64,000 nucleotides of DNA from NCBI GenBank assembly GCA_951640165.1, contig OX621245.1:18220330-18284329 (forward strand), in the 5' to 3' direction. Of this stretch, positions 1-11,261 are shown one piece after another. The notes under the pieces were generated by a model. That model had not been told where the DNA came from. It saw only the letters and a list, made by a program, of their open reading frames with translations, and searched no databases. The DNA comes from Pseudoips prasinana. Its lineage: Eukaryota > Arthropoda > Insecta > Lepidoptera > Nolidae. Both the position numbers and the translations under genes were made by a program. How positions within the stretch are numbered: position 1 is the stretch's first letter; every line of letters starts with the position of its first letter.

Positions 1-35
1 AGTTCATTTTCAATACTGCCGTCATTAGAGAGAAA

Positions 36-780
36 GCCGTAACTACCTCAATGCTGATTCCGAGATAATTGAAGTTTTATCTAAAATGAAGGCCCGCGAT
101 TTACTGAATGGTTTTAGTAAGTGGTTATTATTTTATAAAATGTCAATAAATTCAGGCGTTATTATGAACCATAATTTATTTAAATTTATTCACGCGTATT
201 CATTTAATTCGATTGTTTCCCTTTTGTTTTAGCAAAAATATAATAATAAATTGTGAAATACTTATCTCAAAGGGCGTAATTGCAAATAATGTAATTAAGG
301 CTTTTTATTTAAAGAACTCAATTTACTTAAAGCCGAAATCCTTGCATTTAAAGCCTCAAATGTGCAGCAAGAAGACTTATTAAAATGAAAACAAGAATAT
401 TTACTTAATAAAATTGGTATTTTATTAATTCAGTCACTCTCATAAGGTGAAGTATTCAGTCAAACTTAAAATATTACGCAAGACACATTCAAGTAGGTAC
501 ATACAACTAATTCCAGTTTCCTTGATGTTTCTTAAACAATCAATTCTTGCTTGTACTAATTAATTATTATTTATCAAATTATTTTTGAAGGAACATATTT
601 ATTAATGAGATATTTCTCATTATCTATCTAAGCAAAGTCAACAAAACATATTATTTATACTCATAAAATATATATATATATATCTTCTCAAAATAGAATT
701 ACAAACAAAACAATTAATAATCATCTTAAACAGTTTAGTTATAGGAACTTTTACAGACACAGAGAAACATGTCTTACATA
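36..780. other. AT-rich sequence without recognised gene
   Basis: Very AT-rich, including a short (TA)n run near 668-682. I see no long open frame, splice-flanked exon or RNA gene. The first 35 bases resemble, in inverted orientation, the repeat end at 3588-3625. Confidence 0.5.
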
Positions 781-1075
781 TCTAAAAATCTTGTACATTA
801 ATTAACAAACTAACTGATATAAAAAAAATATTGCATAAAAAGAATCTCCTAACGCCAGTAACCATTAAGTTATACCTATTCAATCTTCTTAGCTGTGGTG
901 ACGGCCTAAGAATATCGCCACCCCCTCTCATCCCGTGGGGGGACGTAAAACTCGTCCCGAGGGAAATATATAAACCAGAGAACGGGCAGCAGCGTTCTCC
1001 TGAGTACCATGTCCATCGCAGTAAGCGATCGCCAACCCGTCTGCCAAGCGTGGCGATTATGGCAAATCCCCTCAA

Positions 1076-3300
1076 ATGAAGGACACAACCAAATCGCGGC
1101 CCCCATTCCCCGGCAGCCCTGCTATTCCCAGCCGTGGTAACAGCCGTGGTTACGGCAGGGCAGGGGGTGCGAAGAATCCCCGGCAGATTCCACGTTACCA
1201 AAAACGACGACCTCTGGCCCTGGCAACGTTTAACACACGTACACTGCAGTCCGACGAAAAGATAACCGAACTGGAGGAAGAACTGAGCAGGTTACATAGG
1301 GATATTGAAGGATTATCTGAAGTCCGAAGAGAGGGAGAGGACTCGACAATACTAAAATCCGGAAACCTGCTCTATTACCGGGAGGGCGACCAACTATATA
1401 ACAAGGTGGTGTCGGGTTCATAGTCCACAAGTCCCTCGTGAACCACCTAGTGAAAATCGAGAGTGTGTTGACGAGGGTTGCGTACCTTATACTCAGAATC
1501 ACCAGGCGGTATTCGCTGAAGGTTATACAGGTATACGCATCCACTTCGACATACTCCGATGATGCAGTCGAGGTCATGTATGAGGACATTTCCAGAGCCA
1601 TACATACCTCGAACTCTTATATCACTGTGGTCATGGGGGACTTCAACGCGAATCTGGGCAAACGAATCGGTGATGAGCTGAAAGTGGGGCAATTTGGAAC
1701 CGGGGATCGGAATCCCCGAGGCCAGATGTTGGCTGACTTCATGGATAAGGAGGGTCTCTTTATAATGAATTCCTTCTTCATGAAGCCGGCACATCGTAAA
1801 TGGACCTGGGTGAGCCCCGATGGGAAAACTAGAAACGAGATAGACTTCATCCTGTCGACGAGGAGACAAGTATTCAATGATGTCTCTGTGATCAATGCGG
1901 TTAAGACCGGGAGCGATCACAGACTGGTCAGAGGCTTATTGAACCTAAATGTCAAACTCGAGAGGTCCCGACTGATAAAGTCTACGCTCCGTTCCATACC
2001 GTTCCACCTCCAAAACCTCGAACCCTTTCAACTCGAACTTCAGAACCGATTCGAATGCCTAGCAGACTGTGAAGAAGTTGATACATACCACGACAGGTTC
2101 GTGGAAGCAGTCTATACGGCCGATTCTAACTTCTACGAAACCCGCCGTACAAATGGAACCAAAAAGATCTCCGACCATACCCTACAGCTTATGGATGAAA
2201 GGCGGAAAATGATTCTAACAGCCTCATGTGATGCTGCCAGATACAGGCAGCTCAACATACAAATCTCAAAGTCTCTGACTCGCGACACACGCCAATTGAA
2301 TACTATTAGTATTAAAGAGGCCATCGAGCGGAATAGAGGCTCTAAAGTGTTCGCAAGAGATTTGTTTATTGGGCAAAGCCAACTGACGAAGCTGAAGACT
2401 CAGGATGGCAGAATCGTCACGTCAAAACCTGAGTTGCTAGGAGAGATCGAGAAGTTCTACGGACAGTTGTACACGACAACGCAACGTCCTGTCAATAGTC
2501 ATGCCTCAGATCCAAGAGCAAGACTAACCCGACACTACACCCAAGATATCCCGGACGTCAGCTTGTACGAGATTAGAATGGCTCTCAAACAACTGAAAAA
2601 CAACAAGGCGCCGGGTGATGATGGAGTTACAGCTGAGCTTCTGAAGGCGGGTAGTACACCGATCCTGCGGGCCCTTCAGAAGTTATTCAACTTCGACATA
2701 CTCGAAAGTCAAACGCCAAAAGCATGGCACAGGAGTGTGGTGGTGATTTTCTTCAAAAAGGGTGATAATACCCTATTGAAGAATTACAGACCCATCTCAC
2801 TGCTGAGCCATGTATACAAGTTGTTTTCGAGAGTCATTACGAATCGTCTCGCACGAAGGTTTGACGACTTCCAGCCTCACGAACAAGCTGGTTTCCGAAA
2901 AGGCTACAGTACCATAGACCACATACATACGCTTCGGCAAGTTATACAGAAGACCGAGGAGTATAACTAGCCATTATGCTTAGCGTTTGTGGACTATGAG
3001 AAAGCCTTTGATTCTATCGAAACATGGGAGCCGTGCTGATGTCTCTTCAAAGGTGCCAAATTGACTCTCGGTATGTCCAGGTATTAAAGTGTTTGTACGA
3101 AAACGCCACCATGTTAGTCCGACTTCAGGACCAGAACTCGAAACCTATTCAATTGCCTCGCTGCAATTGAATAGGTTTCGAGTTGACTCAGTGAGACAGG
3201 GAGACGTCATATCTCCGAAACTGTTCACCGTTGCATTGGAAGATGTCTTCAAGCCTCTGGACTGGGAAGGCTTTGGCATCAATGTCAATGGCGAGTACAA
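1076..3300 (+). pseudogene. RTE endonuclease-reverse transcriptase pseudogene
   Basis: Two open stretches are visible, 1076-1423 (115 aa) and about 1400-2970 (ORF part 510 aa), in different frames, so a frameshift lies near 1400. The second stretch shows endonuclease motifs GDFNAN, EIDFIL and GSDHRLV. It then shows RT motifs NNKAPGDDGV, KNYRPISLL and QAGFRKGYST. A TAG at 2968 interrupts it, after which VDYEKAFDSIE follows in the same frame. The protein would nick DNA and copy element RNA in the nucleus by target-primed reverse transcription. The FADD active site is missing, so it cannot work. Further stops and a frame change follow, caused in part by the inverted duplication at 3135-3184. Confidence 0.85.
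3135..3184. repeat. Perfect inverted duplication, 21-bp arms, inside RTE
   Basis: Arms 3135-3155 and 3164-3184 are exact reverse complements with an 8-base spacer CCTCGCTG. The left arm is ordinary RTE sequence (also seen, diverged, in the minus-strand copy near 42.87 kb). The right arm is an extra inverted copy that replaces the expected sequence. Confidence 0.9.
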
Positions 3301-3625
3301 GTTAGGGCTCTTTTTTGTAATAAATTTAAAGTTTTGCTTAGTTAAAAAGCCCTTATTGGTAATTGCGGGCTTCTTGACTAGCAATACGAAAATATGAACA
3401 TAAAAGGCCGTTATTTTGAAAATACGGCTTTTCAGATTCAAAAACCCGAAATTGTGTCGTAGTTACGGCTAAAATGCTTATGATATCTCTGGTCTAATAC
3501 GAGTTACAACTTTGTTTGTAAGACCATATGGTAGCATTTTCTTTGCTGATTCCAAATATGTTTATAACTCATTTTTGACAAAAATGTCAGTTACGGCCTT
3601 CTTTATTATGACGGCAGAATAATAT
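3300..3625 (+). repeat. Unclassified interspersed repeat fragment
   Basis: It contains recurrent motifs such as AAAAGGCCGTTATTTTG, GTAGTTACGGC and AGTTACGGCCTTCTT. Its end (GTTACGGC...TGACGGCAG) matches the start of the window in inverted orientation. It looks like a DNA-transposon or MITE remnant, but no superfamily can be named. Confidence 0.35.
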
Positions 3626-4888
3626 TAATACTCAAACTCTCGGGAAAACTAATTCTGCGGTGAACTTTTAAATTGAATGAATAATTCTTTATCTGCTGCA
3701 TGTTTTATAATTGATGTCGATATTTCTGCCAATGCCAGCCCTGCATTGAAAATAGGTGTTTTTTAAGACAAGAGGGCTGCATATTTTAGTCTTCAGTGGA
3801 TTTTCAACCATTGTTTTGAAAGTGTAAATCACCAGGCTTTTAATGTATTCTGTCACACTCACCTGTGAACCAATATGACCTTCCAGCAATGTCACATTCT
3901 CTATGGCCGTACCATATGACACACACTATGTAATTTTATAGATAGACTAAAAAAAATTGACACAAATAAAACATCCAATGCAATCAACAACATGTTTTAT
4001 TGAAAATTGTCTTATACTAATTCATATAACATTGATTTTACGTCCATGACCATGAGGAACAAACCTTAACAAAAATAGTATAATTATGTATTGTCACCAA
4101 TGTAGGTATATTACGTAGATGTACATGATTTATTACCAAAATAATTTTATTATATAATCTACGGATTGACTTATGAGTTTGGTAAGGATTATCTAGCAGT
4201 AGACTATAGGACAGGAAGTACATTTGAGAGAAGAAAATACGTATGGCGCCTTTTTATGCAAAAATTGAATTTTATAACGTTTATTCAAAGTGGCTAATAT
4301 CACAATATTAACAGATCTGTAAAAAAATACTCGGTACCCACAATTACAGGGTAAGCTAAAATCCGTCTACAATTTATGTTTGCCTGGTTTTTGCTCTCAA
4401 ATGACGATATAATATGGTAAGGGTAACATAATTTATACACGTAGCTTATAAATGTGAATGTAATGAGATTGGTGCAATTTTCTTCTTTCTTCTTTTCAAA
4501 TATAACCTTAGTGTTAACGAACTCCATAAATAGTATGTTTATTTACAAATGGCGAATACGGAGTAAATTTATTTTGATTAGAAAATTTAAGGTAAATAAT
4601 ATATCTCTTACATACATATTTAGGAATATATGTACTTAGGTAAGGTTATTAAATTTTTTATAAAACCCGTTTTGCGAGACCAAAGATAATTGGAGTCATT
4701 CCACAAAATCATTTTACAAGTTAACGGTTGACTGCATTATAAAAGGAACACGAATTTGAAATGTACACACCCGGTATTTTTTAATTAAAAATACTCTCAA
4801 ACAAAAATTTTAATAGAACCAAGGGTTTAACATCTATAAACATTAACACTTAAATATTTTTTTTACAAGCGATTAATTTCGATGTAGG
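3626..4888. other. AT-rich sequence, nothing recognised
   Basis: Only short chance open frames are present. No repeat family, RNA gene or splice-flanked exon could be recognised. Confidence 0.5.
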
Positions 4889-4936
4889 TATTTAATACGG
4901 CTTTGCGGTCTTAAGACCGCAAAGCCGTATTAAATA
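4889..4936. repeat. Perfect 48-bp palindrome
   Basis: The sequence is its own reverse complement over 48 bases, centred on TTAA at 4911-4914, with no spacer. The arms contain ACGGCTTTGCGGTC, which is GC-richer than the surroundings. It could be an inverted duplication or the fused ends of a MITE. Confidence 0.95.
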
Positions 4937-5025
4937 ATAATCTTAAGATAGTTGATAAAAAGGACAAAATTATATTGCAGTAATTTAATATTTCTACGTC
5001 AAAATGTAATATAAAAAGTATTTAT

Positions 5026-5166
5026 GTACAGACGCCAGCACATCAAGCTGTCCCAATCTGTCAAATTTCCCCAATTCAAAGTGAACCTTATCCTTAAGTG
5101 ATAAACTTGAAAATCCATAAAATAAATTTGACAGCTTTGGGTAGATGGATGTGCTGGCGTCTGTAC
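5026..5166. mobile_element. GTAC-ended palindromic MITE, family 1, copy a
   Basis: About 141 bp bounded by inverted repeats GTACAGACGCCAGCACATC and its complement GATGTGCTGGCGTCTGTAC. The centre contains a shared motif resembling CCAATCTGTCAAATTT. There is no coding capacity, so it is a non-autonomous DNA transposon that would need a transposase in trans. GTAC is present at both edges, as in the other copies. Confidence 0.85.
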
Positions 5167-5562
5167 CTAGTTAAAACCCGTGCCATACGAGGTTATTTTC
5201 TAATCATATATGTACAGTATGATGTAAGGAATAGAGTTCATTGTAGAAAATAACTTTCCTAGTCGACTGTGAATTTACTTTAACCTTAACAGTTTCCTTA
5301 TTTAGTAATAATTAAGGTCGATTTTCATATAAGTTATTGCGTCACTTGTACCTATAGTATTCCACAGTATTATAACTTATCGTCACAGACATGGAAGTGT
5401 CTCTCGTCGGGGTCACCCCCCGGGTTCATTCGAACTGCATTGCCGTTGGTAATTAACTCTGTAGCGTTTGAATGTTCTGGAAAGAAAAAAAAACATTATT
5501 ACCATAAATTTGTGTATTGTCCAAACAGGTATACCGATCATTGCCGTCCAATCAAATGATAC
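5167..5562. other. No gene recognised
   Basis: AT-rich apart from a short C-run near 5415-5424 (GTCACCCCCCGGGTTC). No recognisable element. Confidence 0.4.
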
Positions 5563-5802
5563 GAGCCTGTTGGGGTGGTTGGCAAATGCTTGCTTTTCAT
5601 GCCGGAGGTCGTGGTTTCGATTCCCACCCAGGATAATAGTTTGTGTGTATGAACATGTCTGTTTGTCTTGATTCTGGGTGTGATTATCTATTTAAGTATG
5701 TATTTACAAAAGGAAAGTTATCTGGTTTCCATAGCACAAGCTCTGCTTAGTTTGGGATCAGATGGCCGTGCGTATTAAATGTCCCAGGATATTATTATTA
5801 TT
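5563..5802 (+). mobile_element. tRNA-headed SINE, family B, copy 1
   Basis: The head carries pol III box-like sequences (CTGTTGGGGTGGTTGG as A box and GGTTTCGATTCC as B box). The body follows, with the motif ACAAGCTCTGCTTAGTTTGG, and it ends in (ATT)n. The body resembles family A, but the head is different. Copies lie at 6249, 14720, 19820, 48722 and 62038. Confidence 0.8.
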
Positions 5803-5952
5803 GCTATAGTGAAACTAATAAAAATCAATTGACACACAAAATTTTAGTAAAACTTAAAGGCACATTTGGTTTTTGTTCTTATTATTAGTACTATTTTTAT
5901 TTTTTGATAAAACAACGCTAGCACTAGGGATATCAATCGCTAGTCACAAATA

Positions 5953-6125
5953 CCAATCCCTGCGTCGCGGGGTAGTTTACAAACATATAGTTGAGGGGTA
6001 CAAAGTACACCAAGGTTCAGAACAACTACTTGTGGGTCGCACAAATAGTTTTCCTATTCTCAAATCAAACCCGGGACACGAAACTGCAAGGCAACTGTCT
6101 ACACCAATGTCACACGAGCCTGTGA
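5953..6125 (-). mobile_element. tRNA-headed SINE, family C, copy 1
   Basis: Reverse-strand copy of the SINE whose best copies start near 49401 and 54893. It contains the complement of a GGGTTCGA-type B box (AAACCCGGGACACGAAA here) and the GTCGCGGGGTAGTTTACAAA body end. It is diverged and has no tail repeat. Confidence 0.65.
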
Positions 6126-6248
6126 GTCTAATTTTACAAAAAAAAAAACTATAATTATTATTTTAAAATTTAAATAACTTTCAATAAATTGTATTACTTT
6201 CATAAGTTCACACACCCACGAATTAACAAATAGGTAGTATATAAAAAA

Positions 6249-6442
6249 TAGGTTGGCGTGGATGGTAAATGCTTGTCTTTCACGCCGCAGGTCGTGGGTT
6301 CGATTCCTACCCAGGACAAATATTTGTGTGCATGAACAAAACAAGAGTAGTATAAGTAATATATCAGTTATATGGTTTCCTTAGTACAAGCTCTGCTTAG
6401 TTTGGGATAAGGTGGCCGTGTGTGAATAATGTACCAGGACAA
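6249..6442 (+). mobile_element. tRNA-headed SINE, family B, copy 2
   Basis: Head GGTTGGCGTGGATGGTAAAT, B box GGGTTCGATTCCTACCC, and body motif ACAAGCTCTGCTTAGTTTGG. The (ATT)n tail is not retained. Confidence 0.75.
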
Positions 6443-6780
6443 ATGATTAACCACGGGTAACACAAGGCTACAACTAGTTTGAATATAAAATGTAAACTAC
6501 CAATCTCATAATATATAATCCAATAATATTTCAATGCTATATGCCATGCATATGAAATCAAATAAATAAAACAGATTGAAAAATAGCATTGTAGTGAAAA
6601 ATCTCGGAAATAATTTTTCAATGTCACAGATGCAGCAGCGTATGTCCTTTTCCATTAGTGCAGATATTAGGTACGAGTTCAAATGGAACTCAAACGAAGG
6701 CAGGTGTCATGTTAAATGGTTATGGTATATTATAGATAATATTATTATGTACGCTCATATCAGATGACGTGATGACGGCG

Positions 6781-6965
6781 GCTAATATCAGAACATCGTC
6801 ACCCACTGCTGGACAAAAGCCTCCCCCTAGAAACGTTTTGGGGATATGCCATAATCGCCATGCTTAAATTGCTGCCCGTCCTCTGGTAGATATTCCCTCG
6901 GGTCGACTTCTACGCCCTCCACGAGATGATATTCTGATATTCGCCGCCGTCACCACACAGCAAAT
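6781..6965 (-). mobile_element. RTE-derived short repeat (family F), copy
   Basis: It carries the complement of the RTE leader (GCCGTCACCACACAGCA at one end) and a GGACAAAAGCCTCC segment like the RTE 3' end at the other. It is a short non-autonomous RTE derivative, internally diverged. Confidence 0.65.
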
Positions 6966-7710
6966 AAAAATAAAAATCACATGCAGCATCATTTCACAAA
7001 ATTATATTTAATTTATATTATTTTAGTAATTTTTTTATTTGGACAACCGGTAGTTGTTACATTGTTTCTTACGTCTGGATTATTGAGTACAACATTATAA
7101 TTAAATGCACAGCATTTCAGGTGTCACAACATGCGCATAAATTTCACAATAGTGACACATAAAGAAAAATAAAATTAAATAAATAAAATATACTATATAA
7201 AACAAAAAATAAAACATATTTTTTTAACATAACATATAAACAACTCAATCAAATAACTGAAACACATTCTTATGCTTAATAAAAAAAAATAACTAACGTT
7301 ACACTAATTAAAGCCTACTTAATAAACTCAAGACATTTTTTTTGAAAGTGGGTAACCCATCCTTAAAGTCATCTACCTTGACAATGAATTGTTATTATTT
7401 GGGTCCTTTGTCATGGATAATTTAGTTCTAGTTGACGTCATGGTGTAATACGAATAATAGGGAACTGCCATCTTTGTGTCCTAAATGTCACCTAATATAC
7501 TGGGTAAGTGATCATTAAGATAACTGGCATTTAAGCCACCGAGGTCAATTAGGGTGACGACTATAAGGAGTAATTCTAGTGCGCCTTTTTCCCTTTAACA
7601 GTAGCAAATAAGGCTCTTAGTTAATTTGCCTGGTAAAGCCATAAAGTATTTGTTAAGACTTTTTTTAGCAAGAAGTTATTAGTGCCATCCCGGAGTCACT
7701 GAATTTGCAG
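6966..7710. other. AT-rich sequence, nothing recognised
   Basis: Homopolymer-rich A/T tracts in the first half. The 7400-7690 part is less biased, but no gene is visible. Confidence 0.4.
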
Positions 7711-7869
7711 GGTGGTTTCGTTAATCATGTTAAGCCGTATGTTTTTGCCTTATCTTGCTCTAGTTGGGCAACTCGTCCTATTAATGTAAGTTGCAGGGAG
7801 ACGCGATGGCATAAATCGCCTGCAATAGACCAAAAGGCAAATGTTTGTATGGAAATTTTTAGTTTTCAG
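7711..7869 (+). other. Possible unidentified exon
   Basis: A 159-base stretch (53 codons) is open in one frame. It is preceded by GAATTTGCAG (acceptor-like) and followed by CAG/GTAAGA (donor-like), with both boundaries in phase 0. The encoded peptide has no family I recognise, and the upstream polypyrimidine tract is weak. It may be a chance arrangement, a non-coding exon or part of an old repeat. Confidence 0.2.
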
Positions 7870-8443
7870 GTAAGATTAGTACCTATTACTTGTAAGCTAC
7901 AATATATCAAAACATGTAGATATAAGTAATGATTAACACTGTTTCGAAGATGTCATTTCTTAGAGACCTCAAATAGATATTTATTTTTTGCGTTTGGATA
8001 CTATAAATGTTTAATTTAAACTTTTTTTAGGCCTATTTCGATTTTTTGTGGTTGATACTCGATATAAACTCCGATATATAGACACGTAGCGTACTATGCA
8101 TCTGAAATGTGTAATTCTCTTCCTAACACGTCCTTTTAAGATTAAATTAAAATAATAGTTGATTAATGAATGTTTCTATATACTCAATGAGTTCCTAAGT
8201 AGCAAGACAAACTAAATGTATTTTTACTTTTATTATAAAGAAGTATTATTATTAGGTTATTAAGAAAATGTACTATCATTAACTAAGTATTGTATTGTGT
8301 AATTTATTTAATTGTGTTATATTCAATTTTACTTTTTAATTTCATTTAATACTGTAATATGGGTACCTAATAGTACGAATGACCCTTAATATTCGCATGC
8401 CCACTAAGGGTAGATGTTGGAACCTACAGAACAATGTAGGTGA
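7870..8443. other. AT-rich sequence, nothing recognised
   Basis: No open frame of note and no recognisable repeat. Confidence 0.4.
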
Positions 8444-8691
8444 CGGTCACCGTAGCCTAGTTGGTAGTGCTCCTGCCTACGAAGCTCTTGGGTTCGAATC
8501 CCAGTAACTGCATATATTTGTGTGATGAGCACGAATATTTGTTTCTGAGTCATGGATGTTTTCTATGTATTTAAGTATTTATCTATCTATATAAGTATGT
8601 ATATCGTCGCCTGATACCCATAGTACAAGCTTTGCTTAGTTTGGGGCTAGGATGATTTGTTTGACATTGTCCCTAGATATTATTATTATTA
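8444..8691 (+). mobile_element. tRNA-headed SINE, family A, copy 1
   Basis: Head with A-box-like TAGCCTAGTTGGTAGTGC and B box GGGTTCGAATCC. The body runs through GATATACATACTTA-like sequence (complement of other copies) and TTGCTTAGTTTGGGGC, and ends in TAGATATTATTATTATT. It is the only plus-strand family A copy; the others lie at 12947, 15155-15668, 47434 and 55921. Confidence 0.85.
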
Positions 8692-8692
8692 T

Positions 8693-8794
8693 GTACATAA
8701 GCCAGACCATCCAATTACCCCAATCTGTCAAATGTCAAACTCAAGCTCGATCTCTGTCAAGGCTCAAGTGATGGATGTGCTTCTGGCGTCTATG
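8693..8794. mobile_element. GTAC-ended MITE, family 1, decayed copy e
   Basis: Begins GTACATAAGCCAGACCATCC, contains CCCCAATCTGTCAAATG, and ends near GATGTGCTTCTGGCGTCTA. It is shorter and more diverged than the copies at 5026, 9965 and 10286. It directly follows the (ATT)n tail of the SINE. Confidence 0.6.
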
Positions 8795-9506
8795 CCTACC
8801 ATTTTTCTGACCATATCTGAAGCGAATAAATATATTCTAATATTCCCCACAGAATATTTTATATTCAATGGGGACTGTTAGAATGTCTTTATTCACTTCA
8901 GATGTTAGCACCATACGCATGTATGGATGTTCATATCAAACCGACAAAGCCACCCAGATTTATAATACCTTAAATGATTTAAATCTTTACATGTTCATTC
9001 TAATTTTATCTCGACATATATTTTAAATTATTATATTCTTTGGCAATAAAAGTCTTATAAGGGGAATAGTAAAATATAGAAATATAAATTCAATTCGAAT
9101 TACCTTGCAAATCTTTATTAATATGAAGTCATTGGACTGAACAAACTACTATTTACGTATTAGTTATGCGCATATTTTTATTAAAAACTTGGAGTTTGGC
9201 TGAGCGATTGGGATCATTCCTCTACTTCTTTGATTGATTAGGTGATTTTAAAGGTGGATCGAATTTTATTATAAGGGCCATATTTTAAATCGAGACAATT
9301 TATGACTATACGCTTACACACATTTGATTAATAGGAGCTGCGAAACGCAAATCAAAATAAATAATTTATTACTGATGTGCTGATAAAATCTCTCCATAAA
9401 TTCTTTTAAAAATATATATTGCAATAATTGATCGTATTTTGTAAATTTGCATTATATATCGCTGATATACTAGTGCTGTCACCGGTCCGTAATTGTTTGG
9501 TAAGGT
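8795..9506. other. AT-rich sequence, nothing recognised
   Basis: No element or exon recognised. A CCCCACAGAATATT / AATATTCTGTGGGG-like weak symmetry near 8846-8875 is incomplete. Confidence 0.35.
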
Positions 9507-9620
9507 TAAGAAGAAGAAGAAATATTTATTGGGCACACATAATACAGATACAAAAAGACACAATTAGAGTATCAATGGCGATATAAAATAGAAATAAATA
9601 ACGTACAGAATACTCCATTA
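9507..9620 (-). mobile_element. LINE 3'-end fragment
   Basis: Read on the minus strand it ends TGCCCAATAAATATTTCTTC followed by (TTC)n, typical of a LINE 3' UTR with a short tandem tail. No coding sequence remains. Confidence 0.4.
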
Positions 9621-9699
9621 GTGTTATCTACTAAAACATTTTTTGTGCGCTCTAATGGCTAGCAGCTGGCTAGTAGCGGCTGGCTGTAACGCTGTTTTC

Positions 9700-9910
9700 A
9701 GCTACCTGCCACTATGCTCGTGGTCAGGGTGATGGGGACCGCCAAAGTGGTTTAATTTCTGAGCCACTCTTTGTGCTTCGGAGGGCACGTTAAGCAGGTA
9801 ACCTGCTTAACGTGCCCTCCGAAGCCGAATTGGTCCCTGTCGTAAACATTAGGTAACAGTCGTTAAGCCATGTCAGAGGCCTTAAACAACTCTGGCACTA
9901 AGGTAACCAC
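9700..9910. repeat. Degenerate repeat containing a 49-bp hairpin
   Basis: The block contains CTTCGGAGGGCACGTTAAGC and a following GTTAAGCCATGTCAGAGGCC, resembling a widespread lepidopteran interspersed repeat. It is interrupted by the inverted duplication at 9776-9824. Confidence 0.4.
9776..9824. repeat. Perfect inverted repeat, 24-bp arms
   Basis: Arms 9776-9799 and 9801-9824 are exact complements separated by one base, giving a hairpin with almost no loop inside an interspersed repeat. Confidence 0.9.
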
Positions 9911-9964
9911 TGCCCATATGATAAGTGAGTAATAATATGAACTTATAATTGAAGATCTATTATA

Positions 9965-10105
9965 GTACAGACGCCAGCACATCTAGCTACCCCAATCTGT
10001 CAAATTTATTTTATAGATTTTCAACTTTATCACAAAAGCATAAGGTTCACTTTCAATTGGGGGAATTTGACAGATTGGGCTAGCTTGATGTGCTGGCGCC
10101 TGTAC
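9965..10105. mobile_element. GTAC-ended MITE, family 1, copy b
   Basis: 141 bp, with ends GTACAGACGCCAGCACATC and GATGTGCTGGCGCCTGTAC (one mismatch). The centre is in the opposite orientation to copy a. Confidence 0.85.
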
Positions 10106-10285
10106 AAACTTTGCTACCGTTAGGATTCTGTAAGATACGTAATAAGAAAATCAAATTCACTAAAAAGAAGCTAACCACCCTATTTAAAACAACGAATAAG
10201 CTTTCTAAAAACGTTAAATACCCGCACTTTACTTGGTGCTTCTTTTACAAAAAAATACACAGCCAGACTAGTTCGATTCCAAATT

Positions 10286-10405
10286 GTACAGACGCCACCA
10301 CATCCAGCTACCTCAATCTGTCAAATTTGACACATAAGCATAAGGTTCACTTTCAATTGGGGAAATTTGACCGATTGGGGTAGCTTGATGTGCTGGCGTC
10401 TGTAC
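10286..10405. mobile_element. GTAC-ended MITE, family 1, copy c
   Basis: 120 bp, with ends GTACAGACGCCACCACATC and GATGTGCTGGCGTCTGTAC. It is shorter than copies a and b because about 20 bases of the centre are missing. Confidence 0.85.
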
Positions 10406-10498
10406 TACCTCAAATTTAGTATCAAGAATTAGAAAAATAGTAAGTAGTATAGTTTCTAGTGAACATATAAACTGTGTAATGTATTTAGTGGGCCATAC

Positions 10499-10591
10499 CA
10501 TGCTGTGGAGTTGATCTCGACAAGTTATGTCGCCTTTTTGAATGTCATGCTCTGCTGAAAGACGAGATATCTCTGTAGTTTCTCTGGCTGG
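10499..10591 (-). other. Possible unidentified exon (minus strand)
   Basis: Minus-strand acceptor TTTACTTTATTTGTTACAG is pyrimidine-rich and precedes 93 bases (31 codons) open in phase 0, ending ATG/GTATGG (donor-like). The peptide begins PARETTEISRLSAEHDIQKG and has no recognised family. It has the same strand as the receptor exon at 53982, but a connection cannot be shown. Confidence 0.25.
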
Positions 10592-11261
10592 CTGTAACAA
10601 ATAAAGTAAATATAATAACAATTTGTAACAATTTACAGAATGGCAAGTCGATGGCCAACTCAATTGGTTCAAACAATTTTCGCTGTTCTGAGCGAGTGGA
10701 TTGTTTTAAGGTCAGGTTGAGCTTCCAATTGTTACGAGATCTTCTTTATCAATCGTTACGGATGGGCAACATCTTAAAATTCTATCTCAATTAGTTCTTC
10801 TTTGTAGATTTCAAGAAGACAGCAACAGGTAATCACTCGTACAATCGTACTAACCACAAAGCCTTACTTTACCGTAACAATTCAATACATTTAATATTTT
10901 AGCTGATCATCTATATAATTCTTAAAATATTAGAAGCATGGGCCATCCAGATTTTTACTTGTAGCTTATGCCAAAGATAAGTAAAAGTTTTCTTTTCTTG
11001 CTAAATATCAGTCTCTACCGGATTAAGATAACTTAAACAGGAACGACGGAATTTACCAAATTAAGACCTCTAAAACGAAATAAGTCCTCACTTATTCTGT
11101 CTCTCAAAAGTAGGTAGGTATATGTGACTATTTCTGTCTGTTATATTGGCGTTATCTGTATCAGTTAAAGAAAGAGAAACAGTATGATTATACAATATCA
11201 AAGATAAAAATTTCGTAGAGAGTCGGTAATTATTAAAAAGTTTTGTTAGAGTGAACCTTTT
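10592..11261. other. No gene recognised
   Basis: AT-rich. No repeat family recognised apart from its right edge, where a MITE half begins. Confidence 0.4.

Larger units (their letters stand above)
893..3300 (+). mobile_element. RTE-clade non-LTR retrotransposon, 3'-truncated and broken
   Basis: It begins with a leader (893-1078) shared with short repeats elsewhere in the window (near 6.8, 40.3, 43.8, 51.1 and 54.4 kb). It continues into an apurinic endonuclease-like region and a reverse transcriptase. The coding region is interrupted by a frameshift near 1400 and a TAG at 2968, and contains a 21-bp inverted duplication at 3135-3184. Homology stops at about 3300, just before the expected catalytic FADD box. 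No 3' tail is present, so this is a dead copy. RTE assignment rests on the endonuclease and RT motifs and on the (GAT)n-tailed related copy at 42017-42990. Confidence 0.85.

Noticed and set aside
782..1201. 139-codon minus-strand frame
   Set aside because: Antisense shadow of the RTE leader and endonuclease start.
10090..10383. 97-codon plus-strand frame
   Set aside because: It runs through two MITE copies and is a chance frame.
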